From assembly GCA_030151925.1 (NCBI GenBank), contig JASLCY010000158.1:1-5338 (forward strand): a stretch of DNA of 5,338 nt. Direction: 5' to 3'. Numbering within the stretch: the first letter of the stretch is position 1; each line of letters starts with the position of its first letter. This document shows, piece after piece, positions 1 to 5,338 of this stretch. The notes beneath the pieces are model-generated. The model did no database searches. It had not been told where the DNA came from and worked only from the letters and a program-made list of their open reading frames with translations. Source of the DNA: Oligoflexus sp. Its GTDB lineage: Bacteria > Bdellovibrionota_B > Oligoflexia > Oligoflexales > Oligoflexaceae. The position numbers were made by a program, and so were the translations under genes.

Positions 1-1589
1 AGGCCGAATTCCTGGAGATCGGACGGATAGAAGTTCTGCGAGCCGTTATAGAAACCCGTCTCGTCCACGATGATGATCTTGTGGTGGACGCCGATGTCGG
101 TGTTGTCGGGCCACTTCGTGATCTTGGAGCTGAAGTAGGTCGGCGCGTATTCCACCTGCTGGCAGATATATTCGGTCAGGGTCAGGTTATTGGGCGGCAC
201 GAATTTACGGGCTTCCGCCTCTTTCACGATCGCATCCCTGAGCAGGCCGTAGGCCTTGTCCGGAGCCACCATCCCATATCCCAGGAACTTCGTGGAGCTC
301 GATTGCATGACCTTCACCGTGACGCCGCGGAGGATGGCGTCTATGAGCGCGGGTTGAGCGTAGGAAGGCTTCGCGCCGGTCTTGATGATGTCGTTGTAAA
401 TATCCTGCTGAGCGAGATAGATCGATTTCTTGGCCGCGGTCACCAGCGCGATGATGCCGTCGTCGGAGGCGTTGTCGCCGAGCGTTCCCATGCGGCCCAT
501 GCCGATGACATGCGCCGTGCCCGTGGAGGAAGGCATGACGGTCGGCGGCACGACCTTCTCGTTATTGCCGAAGTTCGAGGCCCAGGGATCGGCTTTGGCC
601 CAGAGCGTATTCACGAAGTTCTGCACGCCCTGGCCGAGGTCGCCGTGAGCGTGGATCGAGATATCGAAGATCGGCGCTTCCTGCACATAGTCGGGGTCGA
701 GCATGTTGTGCCCGCCCTGCAAAACGCTTTGTCCGTCGGCCAGCACGATCTTCGCGTGGTTCCAACTCGTCTTCTTGTCGGACAGATAACCGAAGTTCAT
801 CTTGATCTTGCTGGTATCGCCGCCGGCCGCCTTCACTTCGTCCAGGAACTTCGAGAGCATTTTCGCCGGCGGATTGAGAAGATTGGGCGTCGCGCCGTCC
901 ATGCTGCTCACCAGCATCCTCACCGTCGGCACCGAAGCCTTGTGCGAGAGGAAGGCGAGCGCGTTCACCAGCGTTTGCCGGAAGCGGCCGCTGGGGAAGG
1001 TGAGGGATACGATCTCGAGATGCTTCTCGGGGAGCACGAGCGCATCGTAGTAGTCGTTGAGCATCTCATCGCCCGAACCGAGGCACATGGCGCGCGGCTT
1101 GTCGCCCGAGGCCGTGACCGTCGCGCGGAGGACGGCGCATTTCGTATGCGAGCCCGAGCAGTCAGCGTCCATGCTGCAGAGCTTGCGCTCAAAGACGGTA
1201 TCGCAGCCGCTCTGCGTTTTCGGGCAGTCATAACCCTTCGGCAGGTTCGCGGCCTCGATGCCGATATAGCCTTTGGGTGAGTTCGCGATCCATTCGCCGT
1301 CGAGCAAGGCCTTGCTCTCGAACCAGGTCTGGTTCTCGCTGCCGGCGTGTTTGCTCTTCAGGTCCTGCAGAACGGTTGCGTGCAAGGCATCGGCTGCGGC
1401 GTCGGCCTTCGCGCTCGAGCCGGTCGCGTCGCTGCCCGCCTGCCCGCTTTTCTCGGCGGTCGCGGCCGCGTCTTCCTTGGAGAAAGGGTTCAGCTTCTGC
1501 CCTATGCGCTGCAGGTGGTCTTTGCAGCCCCCGCCCAGCATGAGGACGACCAAGGCTAGTATCGGCAATGATTTTGTATGATGCTTCAC
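1..1589 (-). CDS. Phospholipase D superfamily lipoprotein, two HKD motifs (C-terminus cut by window edge)
   Basis: I translated this by hand: the minus frame is open from a GTG at 1587-1589 to the left edge, giving 529 residues without a stop. Residues 1-22 form a lipoprotein-like signal (basic MKHH start, hydrophobic core, then LGGGC with C22 as the likely lipidated cysteine; the box is imperfect because Gly sits at -3). Lys at +2 suggests outer-membrane sorting. An Ala/Ser/Asp-rich linker (about 40-70) and a six-cysteine segment (122-169) precede the enzyme. HKD motif 1 has H278, K280, D285, G292-G293 and N295. Motif 2 has H502 (or H503), K504, D509, G516-S517 and N519. Both fit HxKx4Dx6G(G/S)xN exactly, so the enzyme should be an active phosphodiesterase acting through a phosphohistidine intermediate. 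The lead-in to motif 1 recalls Yersinia murine toxin-like PLDs, from memory only. Substrate unknown. A GGGAG at 1601-1605 lies 11 nt upstream; an in-frame GTG at 1607 has no visible SD. Confidence 0.9.
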   Translation of the reverse strand, partial: MKHHTKSLPILALVVLMLGGGCKDHLQRIGQKLNPFSKEDAAATAEKSGQAGSDATGSSAKADAAADALHATVLQDLKSKHAGSENQTWFESKALLDGEWIANSPKGYIGIEAANLPKGYDCPKTQSGCDTVFERKLCSMDADCSGSHTKCAVLRATVTASGDKPRAMCLGSGDEMLNDYYDALVLPEKHLEIVSLTFPSGRFRQTLVNALAFLSHKASVPTVRMLVSSMDGATPNLLNPPAKMLSKFLDEVKAAGGDTSKIKMNFGYLSDKKTSWNHAKIVLADGQSVLQGGHNMLDPDYVQEAPIFDISIHAHGDLGQGVQNFVNTLWAKADPWASNFGNNEKVVPPTVMPSSTGTAHVIGMGRMGTLGDNASDDGIIALVTAAKKSIYLAQQDIYNDIIKTGAKPSYAQPALIDAILRGVTVKVMQSSSTKFLGYGMVAPDKAYGLLRDAIVKEAEARKFVPPNNLTLTEYICQQVEYAPTYFSSKITKWPDNTDIGVHHKIIIVDETGFYNGSQNFYPSDLQEFG

Positions 1590-1697
1590 GATGATGCGCG
1601 CTCCCACGGAGAGGTCATGATCCAAGGAGGTATCGGCGGAATTCGAAGAAAATTCACAGGCTATTCCCCCAAAACGAGCTTTTTTCAGGAAAAGCGG

Positions 1698-1703
1698 TAT
1701 AAT
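1698..1703 (+). promoter_or_regulatory. Perfect TATAAT -10 element for the catalase-fold gene
   Basis: A consensus TATAAT lies 65 nt before the ATG at 1769, in the right orientation. It would place transcription start near 1710 and leave a leader of about 59 nt. There is no good TTGACA-like -35 at 16-18 bp (positions 1674-1681 read acgagctt), and no TGn extension. The promoter may therefore need an activator or be weak. Confidence 0.5.
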
Positions 1704-1722
1704 GGTTCATCAGCCTCGAATG

Positions 1723-1732
1723 ATTCCGGAAT
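1723..1732. promoter_or_regulatory. 10-bp perfect palindrome, candidate operator in the leader
   Basis: ATTCCGGAAT reads the same on both strands. It lies 20 bp downstream of the TATAAT, inside the predicted 5' leader of the catalase-fold gene and upstream of the divergent PLD gene. The position would suit a repressor site. A 10-bp palindrome can easily arise by chance, so this is tentative. Confidence 0.25.
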
Positions 1733-1755
1733 TTATTGCCTTTTCAGCAAAACAC

Positions 1756-1761
1756 GAAAGG
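1756..1761 (+). promoter_or_regulatory. Ribosome binding site deciding the start of the catalase-fold gene
   Basis: GAAAGG lies 7 nt before the ATG at 1769. This selects the ATG at 1769 over the in-frame ATG at 1736, which would put 11 polar residues ahead of a clean lipoprotein signal. Confidence 0.65.
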
Positions 1762-1768
1762 TTTGACC

Positions 1769-3034
1769 ATGGTCCGTACCTTGCCCTTGACCGCTTTCAC
1801 CGTTCTGACCCTGGCGTCCTGCGTAAAACCCACGCCTAAACCCAGCGCCAAAACCCAACCTGAAGCGACTACCCAAGGGGCGAGCAGCCAGGCGAACGGA
1901 GATCAGACGAATACGTCGGCGAACTCCACCTCGAGCGCGGGCACCACGTCTTCGGGCACGACCGCCGGCACCGAGAACCTCGCCCTCACTTATCCCGTGC
2001 CCGATCCGGATCTCGGCGAATCCCTGCAGGAGGAGGAGATCGACTCGGCGAATAAGATCGCGAAGATCATCGACGATCAGATCCACGCGCAGTACGCGGG
2101 AAAAAGGGCGATGCGCGACGCGCACCCCAAGACGCACGGCTGCGTGAAGGCGCAGTTCATCGTCGCCTCCGACATCAAGGACGAATTCGCCCAGGGCGTC
2201 TTCGCGAAGGGCTCGAAGTACGACGCCGTCGTGCGTTTCTCGAATTCGAGCGAGAAGCCCGATCAGCCCGATATCACCAAAGACGGCCGCGGCATGGCCT
2301 TCAAACTCTACAACGTACCGGGCAAGAAGCTGCTCGACAACGAGCCGGACGCGACGACCCAGGACTTCATCATGATCAGCCATCCGGTCTTCTTCATGAA
2401 GGACCCGAAGGAGTACGTGACGTTCATCGATAAATTCCAGAATTCGGACGTCCTGAGCCAGGCGGCGACGCTCAAATCGCTCGGCATCCAGGGGACGAAG
2501 ATCGCGACCGATATCAAGAGCCTGCAGATCGCTTCCCCCATCCAGGCCACGTATTATTCCAACGTTCCCTACCAGCTCGGCGTCGGAGCGCAGAAGAAGG
2601 CCGTGAAATACTCGGCGCGGCCCTGCGCGATCAACGGCTCGGACCCTATTCCGAAGGACACCAAGGACGATAATTACCTGAGGACGGCCCTGATCGACCA
2701 TTTCAAGACGACCGACGCCTGCATGGATATCTACGTTCAGGTGAGGACGAGCAATGACATGAGCGTGGAGGATTCGAGGATAGAATGGACGACGCCTTGG
2801 ACGAAGATCGCGACCCTGCAGATGAATCATGCCGACCAGAACATAGCGCCGACGCCCGATCCGACGGTCGCCGCGAATCAGGCCTGCGATACGCTCAGCT
2901 TCAATCCCTGGCATTCGCTGCCCGAGCATAAGCCGCTGGGAGCGATCAACCGCGTGCGGAAGATCGTCTATGAGCACATCAGCAAAGTGCGGCACGATAT
3001 GAATAAGGAAGTTCGAGTCGAACCGGCGAAATGA
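1769..3034 (+). CDS. Catalase-fold heme lipoprotein, possible fatty-acid hydroperoxide enzyme (catalase-related AOS-like)
   Basis: A 421-residue protein. Residues 1-18 are a lipoprotein signal ending in the lipobox LASC (C18 lipidated); Val at +2 predicts the outer membrane. A Ser/Thr/Ala/Pro-rich linker spans about 19-72. The rest, about 340 residues, has the catalase fold: distal His H123 in KTHG, R156-F-S, the D172-x-R174-G stretch, P206-VFF-x-KDP, and a C-terminal R397-x3-Y401-x6-R408 matching the proximal heme-Tyr motif of catalases. The domain is shorter than true catalases and close in size to catalase-related allene oxide synthases. Thr (T122) before the distal His is also a feature of coral allene oxide synthase, where catalases have Val. 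The Asn-containing NNTP stretch of catalases reads I203-S204-H205-P206, so the distal Asn is missing. It converges on a lipoxygenase operon, which supports a role in hydroperoxide conversion or removal. Exact chemistry is inferred; a plain peroxidase role is possible. Confidence 0.9.
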   Translation: MVRTLPLTAFTVLTLASCVKPTPKPSAKTQPEATTQGASSQANGDQTNTSANSTSSAGTTSSGTTAGTENLALTYPVPDPDLGESLQEEEIDSANKIAKIIDDQIHAQYAGKRAMRDAHPKTHGCVKAQFIVASDIKDEFAQGVFAKGSKYDAVVRFSNSSEKPDQPDITKDGRGMAFKLYNVPGKKLLDNEPDATTQDFIMISHPVFFMKDPKEYVTFIDKFQNSDVLSQAATLKSLGIQGTKIATDIKSLQIASPIQATYYSNVPYQLGVGAQKKAVKYSARPCAINGSDPIPKDTKDDNYLRTALIDHFKTTDACMDIYVQVRTSNDMSVEDSRIEWTTPWTKIATLQMNHADQNIAPTPDPTVAANQACDTLSFNPWHSLPEHKPLGAINRVRKIVYEHISKVRHDMNKEVRVEPAK

Positions 3035-3041
3035 TCACGAG

Positions 3042-3063
3042 CAGGTCGCGCCGGCGCGACCTG
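3042..3063. terminator. Perfect 22-bp palindrome between convergent genes, possible bidirectional terminator hairpin
   Basis: The 37-bp gap between the catalase-fold gene (stop at 3034) and the small-protein gene (stop at 3072) holds a perfect inverted repeat with 11-bp arms, CAGGTCGCGCC and GGCGCGACCTG. As RNA it forms a 9-bp GC-rich stem with a CCGG loop in either direction. Neither side has a T-tract, so it is not a textbook intrinsic terminator. It may instead end transcripts with help or protect 3' ends. Placement between converging genes supports a terminator role. Confidence 0.55.
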
Positions 3064-3071
3064 TGCATCGA

Positions 3072-3443
3072 TCAAACAAGAGCGAGCTTCGCGGCGCGGC
3101 CTTCGACGAGGTCGTAGTAGTTGCTGTGGATGACGAAGCCGGCTAGGACCTGGATCTCGAGATAGTTCTCGATATCCTCGGCGACGAGGCGGCGTTCGAA
3201 AGCGGCTTTTTGCATGGGATGGGTCGCCGCGTGCAGCAGGCGTTGATGGAAAGCCTTTAAGAAGGCCGCCTGTCCCACCGTCTCCGGGAAGTGCTGATTG
3301 AGTATGGCCTCGACCCTGGCTTCGCCCTGGAGGGTCGCCAGGTATTCCCCGACGCTCGACAGCGGCTGGCCCAAAGCCATCGTGCCGGTCGTGAGAGCGG
3401 CCAAACCTAAGAGAGCGCGGCGATTATAGAGGTTGTCTTGCAT
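3072..3443 (-). CDS. Small exported protein with Tat-like signal, putative lipoxygenase partner
   Basis: A 123-residue protein of unrecognised family. The N-terminus contains a twin-arginine motif (N7-R8-R9-A-L-L-G), a modest hydrophobic stretch (about 10-24) and a possible cleavage site after ALG (near residue 25), so export by Tat is likely, though Sec cannot be excluded. The mature part, about 98 residues, looks mostly alpha-helical, with charged amphipathic segments around 31-50, 54-74 and 77-105, then an aromatic patch (H106-S-N-Y-Y) near the C-terminus. It has no cysteines and no metal motif I can name. The ATG at 3443 is chosen because GAGG sits 6 nt upstream; a TTG at 3455 overlapping the lipoxygenase stop would add four residues. 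It lies 8 nt after the lipoxygenase stop, so the two are almost surely cotranscribed. Small Tat-signal subunits in other operons carry a signal-less enzyme across the membrane; that role is inferred here. Confidence 0.8.
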   Translation of the reverse strand: MQDNLYNRRALLGLAALTTGTMALGQPLSSVGEYLATLQGEARVEAILNQHFPETVGQAAFLKAFHQRLLHAATHPMQKAAFERRLVAEDIENYLEIQVLAGFVIHSNYYDLVEGRAAKLALV

Positions 3444-3449
3444 CTTCGG

Positions 3450-3453
3450 CCTC
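3450..3453 (-). promoter_or_regulatory. Ribosome binding site overlapping the lipoxygenase stop
   Basis: GAGG, 6 nt before the ATG at 3443, shares bases with the TGA stop of the lipoxygenase (3452-3454). This favours the ATG over the upstream TTG and suggests translational coupling of the small protein to the lipoxygenase. Confidence 0.5.
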
Positions 3454-5191
3454 AAATGTTAATGCTTTGGGGAATGAGCGACGGCAGCAGCGCTTCATAC
3501 GGCTGACGCGTCAGGTTCCGATTCTTGATCTCCACCTCGATGCGAGTCAGGTCCTCTTTGAACTTCGCAGCCGCGGCTTGCGCCACGCTATCCTTGAAGA
3601 GATCCCCGTAATCACCGAGCGTCGTATAATGCACCGATCCGAGAAAGTGCATGGTCTGCCATTGTTTGATGGCGACGTCGAGGGGCGGGAGGATATCGAG
3701 GAAATCCTTCTCGGCCATCGCCTTACTATCGGGCGCCGGGCGATAACCCGCCAGCGGAGTGCCCGGCAGGTAACTCATATGGTTCTTCTGGGGGAAGTTC
3801 ACCGCCGCGTGCTGCGGGCCCGCGGTGTAGATGATCATCGTGCAGGTGTCGATCAGCTGATCCTTATCCTCGATGCCGCCGCCCGCGGCGAAGTCCTTGA
3901 TGCGGCCGCCGTCGTTGCTGGAGAGCTCCGCGGCCCAGGCCTGCAATTCGAAATCGGCTTTGACGTCCGCATCGCCCGCATAGGCTCGATCGACATAACG
4001 ACTCACGAAGGCCCGGATCGCGTTCCAGATGAGCGTCGCATCGTCCCGATAATGGTAATTCGGGAGATGCTCCTTGGAATAAAGCCCGGCATTGCGCAGG
4101 CGGTTCGGCAGATAGTTATTCTTGAAGCTGTAGCCGAGGCGAACCTTGGCGATCGTCGCATGGCACGATTTGATGCCGGCTCCCACCAGGCGGTCCACGG
4201 CCTGGTTCTCCTGGATGAGGCTCGACATCGCCATGCTGTTGATGACCATCGTCCCTTCGAAATGCGGGCTCAGGAGGGTGTAAACCGGATGGCTTTCATG
4301 CAGCTGCCGACGCGTCGCGACCACGATCGGTTCGACCAGCAGGTGAGTGAGACCGAGATGGCTCAGGATCTCGTGATAGGTGTAATGCGCCGACCACGCC
4401 ACGCACTTGGCCATTTTCCAGGCCCAGCCGTCGGTCGGAGTGAAGATCGGATTGCCCATGGGGCTCTGGCCGCATTGGATCGCGAAGGGCACGATGTCCT
4501 TGCCGCCCTGCGGAACGGCGAAAGCCACGATAGGCTGGTAGATGTATTTCTTCTGCAGCGGGTGAACGCCGTTCACGAGGTCGTTCAGCTCCTTGTAATC
4601 GGCGAAGAACACGCGCCCGCCGGCGACGGCTTGATTGATGTCGTCGCTCGCGAACTCCTTGGTCTTGCGGAAGATCTCGTTCGTCAAAGGGAAGTTGGCC
4701 GGGATCGCCTTCATCTGCTCGAACGCGCGGGCATGCGGGCCGGCGACGTAAGAGTGCGCGAAATACGAATCGTCTTCGGTCGTCTTCACGTAGATCGTGG
4801 GATCGACGATCTGGAAGACGTTGAGGTATTCGTCGAGCGAATTCGGACGGCCGCCGCCGATGATGTAACCGAGGTCCGGGAGGAAGTAGTCGAACGCGTT
4901 CGGGAAGTCCTTCGTCTTCAAGATATTGGCGAACGTCACGGCGTCCAGGCCGACGAAGGGCTTGGAGGTCTTCCAGCCGGTCTTCTTCAGGATCGCGTCG
5001 GCGTTGTCGCGCGCTTCCTGGAGATACTTCAGGACCGTCGTCCACCAGGTGACGGAATCCTTATCGCGGTCGTAGTACTTCGTGCCCACGGGAAAACCGT
5101 AGCTCATGTCGTAGGCGTAGTCCTTACGAACGGTGGCGAGGTCGGAGGCGCGTTTGGAGTTCGTATCGTTTTGCGGCAGGATGATGGTCAT
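3452..5191 (-). CDS. Lipoxygenase, short bacterial type without PLAT domain
   Basis: A 579-residue non-heme iron dioxygenase that inserts O2 into cis,cis-1,4-pentadiene units of polyunsaturated fatty acyl chains to give hydroperoxides. All five expected iron ligands are visible: H273 and H278 (YHEILSH, followed by GLTHLLVEP), H461 and N465 (HAAVN), and the C-terminal carboxylate of I579 in the family ending SLIPQSINI. The stretch H301-P ... LLSPH ... I317-N is also diagnostic. The Coffa position, aligned through INTKA of 5-LOX, is A321, which predicts S-stereochemistry. There is no N-terminal PLAT barrel (plant and animal enzymes are longer) and no signal peptide; the N-terminus is polar. The ATG at 5191 lies 7 nt after the upstream stop, with a weak GAGAG (5196-5200) 4 nt before it. 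It is cotranscribed with the following Tat-signal protein. Substrate (free acid or phospholipid) and regiospecificity cannot be read from the sequence. Confidence 0.97.
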   Translation of the reverse strand: MTIILPQNDTNSKRASDLATVRKDYAYDMSYGFPVGTKYYDRDKDSVTWWTTVLKYLQEARDNADAILKKTGWKTSKPFVGLDAVTFANILKTKDFPNAFDYFLPDLGYIIGGGRPNSLDEYLNVFQIVDPTIYVKTTEDDSYFAHSYVAGPHARAFEQMKAIPANFPLTNEIFRKTKEFASDDINQAVAGGRVFFADYKELNDLVNGVHPLQKKYIYQPIVAFAVPQGGKDIVPFAIQCGQSPMGNPIFTPTDGWAWKMAKCVAWSAHYTYHEILSHLGLTHLLVEPIVVATRRQLHESHPVYTLLSPHFEGTMVINSMAMSSLIQENQAVDRLVGAGIKSCHATIAKVRLGYSFKNNYLPNRLRNAGLYSKEHLPNYHYRDDATLIWNAIRAFVSRYVDRAYAGDADVKADFELQAWAAELSSNDGGRIKDFAAGGGIEDKDQLIDTCTMIIYTAGPQHAAVNFPQKNHMSYLPGTPLAGYRPAPDSKAMAEKDFLDILPPLDVAIKQWQTMHFLGSVHYTTLGDYGDLFKDSVAQAAAAKFKEDLTRIEVEIKNRNLTRQPYEALLPSLIPQSINI

Positions 5192-5198
5192 GGCACTC

Positions 5199-5338
5199 TC
5201 AACGGGTTAGGGTCGTGGTCTTCGCCGCGGTCGCGCCGGAAGCGCGATTCCAAGGGCTGATGCTCCACTCGATGGCGATGGTGGTACCGAAGTTGTATTT
5301 CTGCGCGACCTGGTTCGGATCGCAGCTCTGGGCCGTGA
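5199..5338 (-). CDS. C-terminal 45 residues of an unidentified gene, first visible member of the lipoxygenase operon
   Basis: Only the end of this gene is in the window. One minus frame stays open from the right edge to TGA at 5199-5201 and encodes 45 residues containing one cysteine (in SCDPNQ), an alternating hydrophobic stretch (TTIAIEWSIS) and a Thr/Ala-rich basic tail ending TLTR. This frame is preferred because it ends 7 nt before the lipoxygenase ATG, and its composition (Gly, Asn, Ile, Trp spaced as in a beta-strand) looks protein-like. The two other minus frames yield Arg/Pro/His-rich translations. The sequence is too short to assign a family. Tight spacing implies cotranscription and probably a related function. 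Confidence 0.6.
   Translation of the reverse strand, partial: TAQSCDPNQVAQKYNFGTTIAIEWSISPWNRASGATAAKTTTLTR

Larger units (their letters stand above)
1590..1768. promoter_or_regulatory. Divergent promoter region between PLD lipoprotein and catalase-fold lipoprotein genes
   Basis: This 179-bp gene-free stretch separates two divergently transcribed lipoprotein genes and is visibly richer in A/T than the flanking coding DNA, especially from about 1640 to 1760. It must hold start signals for both directions. A convincing -10 element is visible only for the rightward gene. I found no convincing -35/-10 pair for the leftward PLD gene. No tRNA, small RNA or riboswitch fold is apparent. Confidence 0.6.

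Noticed and set aside
81..1280. 399-codon plus-strand open frame over the PLD gene
   Set aside because: Composition is that of an antisense shadow. The opposite strand encodes two perfect HKD motifs and a lipoprotein signal in one uninterrupted frame.
1578..1766. 62-codon plus-strand frame across the divergent intergenic region
   Set aside because: It spans the promoter region and the start of the PLD gene, has no SD of note, and the translation has no coherent protein character.
1736..1768. Upstream in-frame ATG extending the catalase-fold protein by 11 residues
   Set aside because: It would place a polar stretch before a normal lipoprotein signal, and the GAAAGG at 1756-1761 points to the ATG at 1769.
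1733..2995. 420-codon minus-strand open frame opposite the catalase-fold gene
   Set aside because: Arg/Val/Gly/Asp-rich antisense shadow with no family signature, while the opposite strand has a lipobox and a full set of catalase-fold motifs.
4296..5045. 249-codon minus-strand frame inside the lipoxygenase
   Set aside because: Very Arg/Pro-rich out-of-frame translation overlapping the real lipoxygenase frame on the same strand.
3467..5260. 597-codon plus-strand open frame opposite the lipoxygenase
   Set aside because: The translation is dominated by Arg, Val, Asp, Gly and His with no recognisable motif. It lies antisense to a lipoxygenase with every catalytic residue intact; long antisense frames are expected in GC-rich DNA.
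1..5338. CRISPR arrays, insertion sequences, tRNA or rRNA genes, phage or toxin-antitoxin modules
   Set aside because: No repeat-spacer periodicity, transposase motif, terminal inverted repeats, tRNA-like folds or toxin-antitoxin gene pair was found. The Tat-signal small gene is too closely tied to the lipoxygenase to read as one.

Overview
The window is a GC-rich stretch of Gram-negative chromosome. Every coding region shows strong G/C preference at codon third positions, and two of the genes start with outer-membrane-type lipoprotein signal peptides. A spaced six-cysteine segment and long Ser/Thr/Ala linkers on the exported proteins look like Myxococcota or Bdellovibrionota/Oligoflexia. That placement is a guess from style, not from a marker gene.

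Layout, left to right. (1) Positions 1-1589, minus strand: a phospholipase D superfamily lipoprotein with two intact HKD motifs, cut at its C-terminus by the window edge. (2) 1590-1768: an AT-richer divergent promoter region with a perfect TATAAT for the plus strand and a 10-bp palindrome. (3) 1769-3034, plus strand: a lipoprotein carrying a catalase-fold heme domain. Its active-site residues recall catalase-related allene oxide synthases more than true catalases. (4) 3042-3063: a perfect 22-bp palindrome between convergent genes. (5) 3072-5338, minus strand: a tight three-gene operon, transcribed right to left. It consists of the end of an unidentified gene, a complete 579-residue lipoxygenase of the short PLAT-less bacterial type, and a 123-residue protein with a Tat-like signal peptide.

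Taken together, this looks like a lipid-oxidation (oxylipin) locus. The lipoxygenase would make fatty-acid or phospholipid hydroperoxides. The catalase-fold hemoprotein could convert or detoxify those hydroperoxides. The PLD-type lipoprotein would act on phospholipid head groups or other phosphodiesters at the cell surface. The lipoxygenase lacks a signal peptide but is followed at once by a small Tat-signal protein, which suggests co-export of a folded, iron-loaded complex. The lipoxygenase identification is very firm and the catalase-fold and PLD assignments are firm. The pathway connection, the export model and the hydroperoxide-handling role are inferences.
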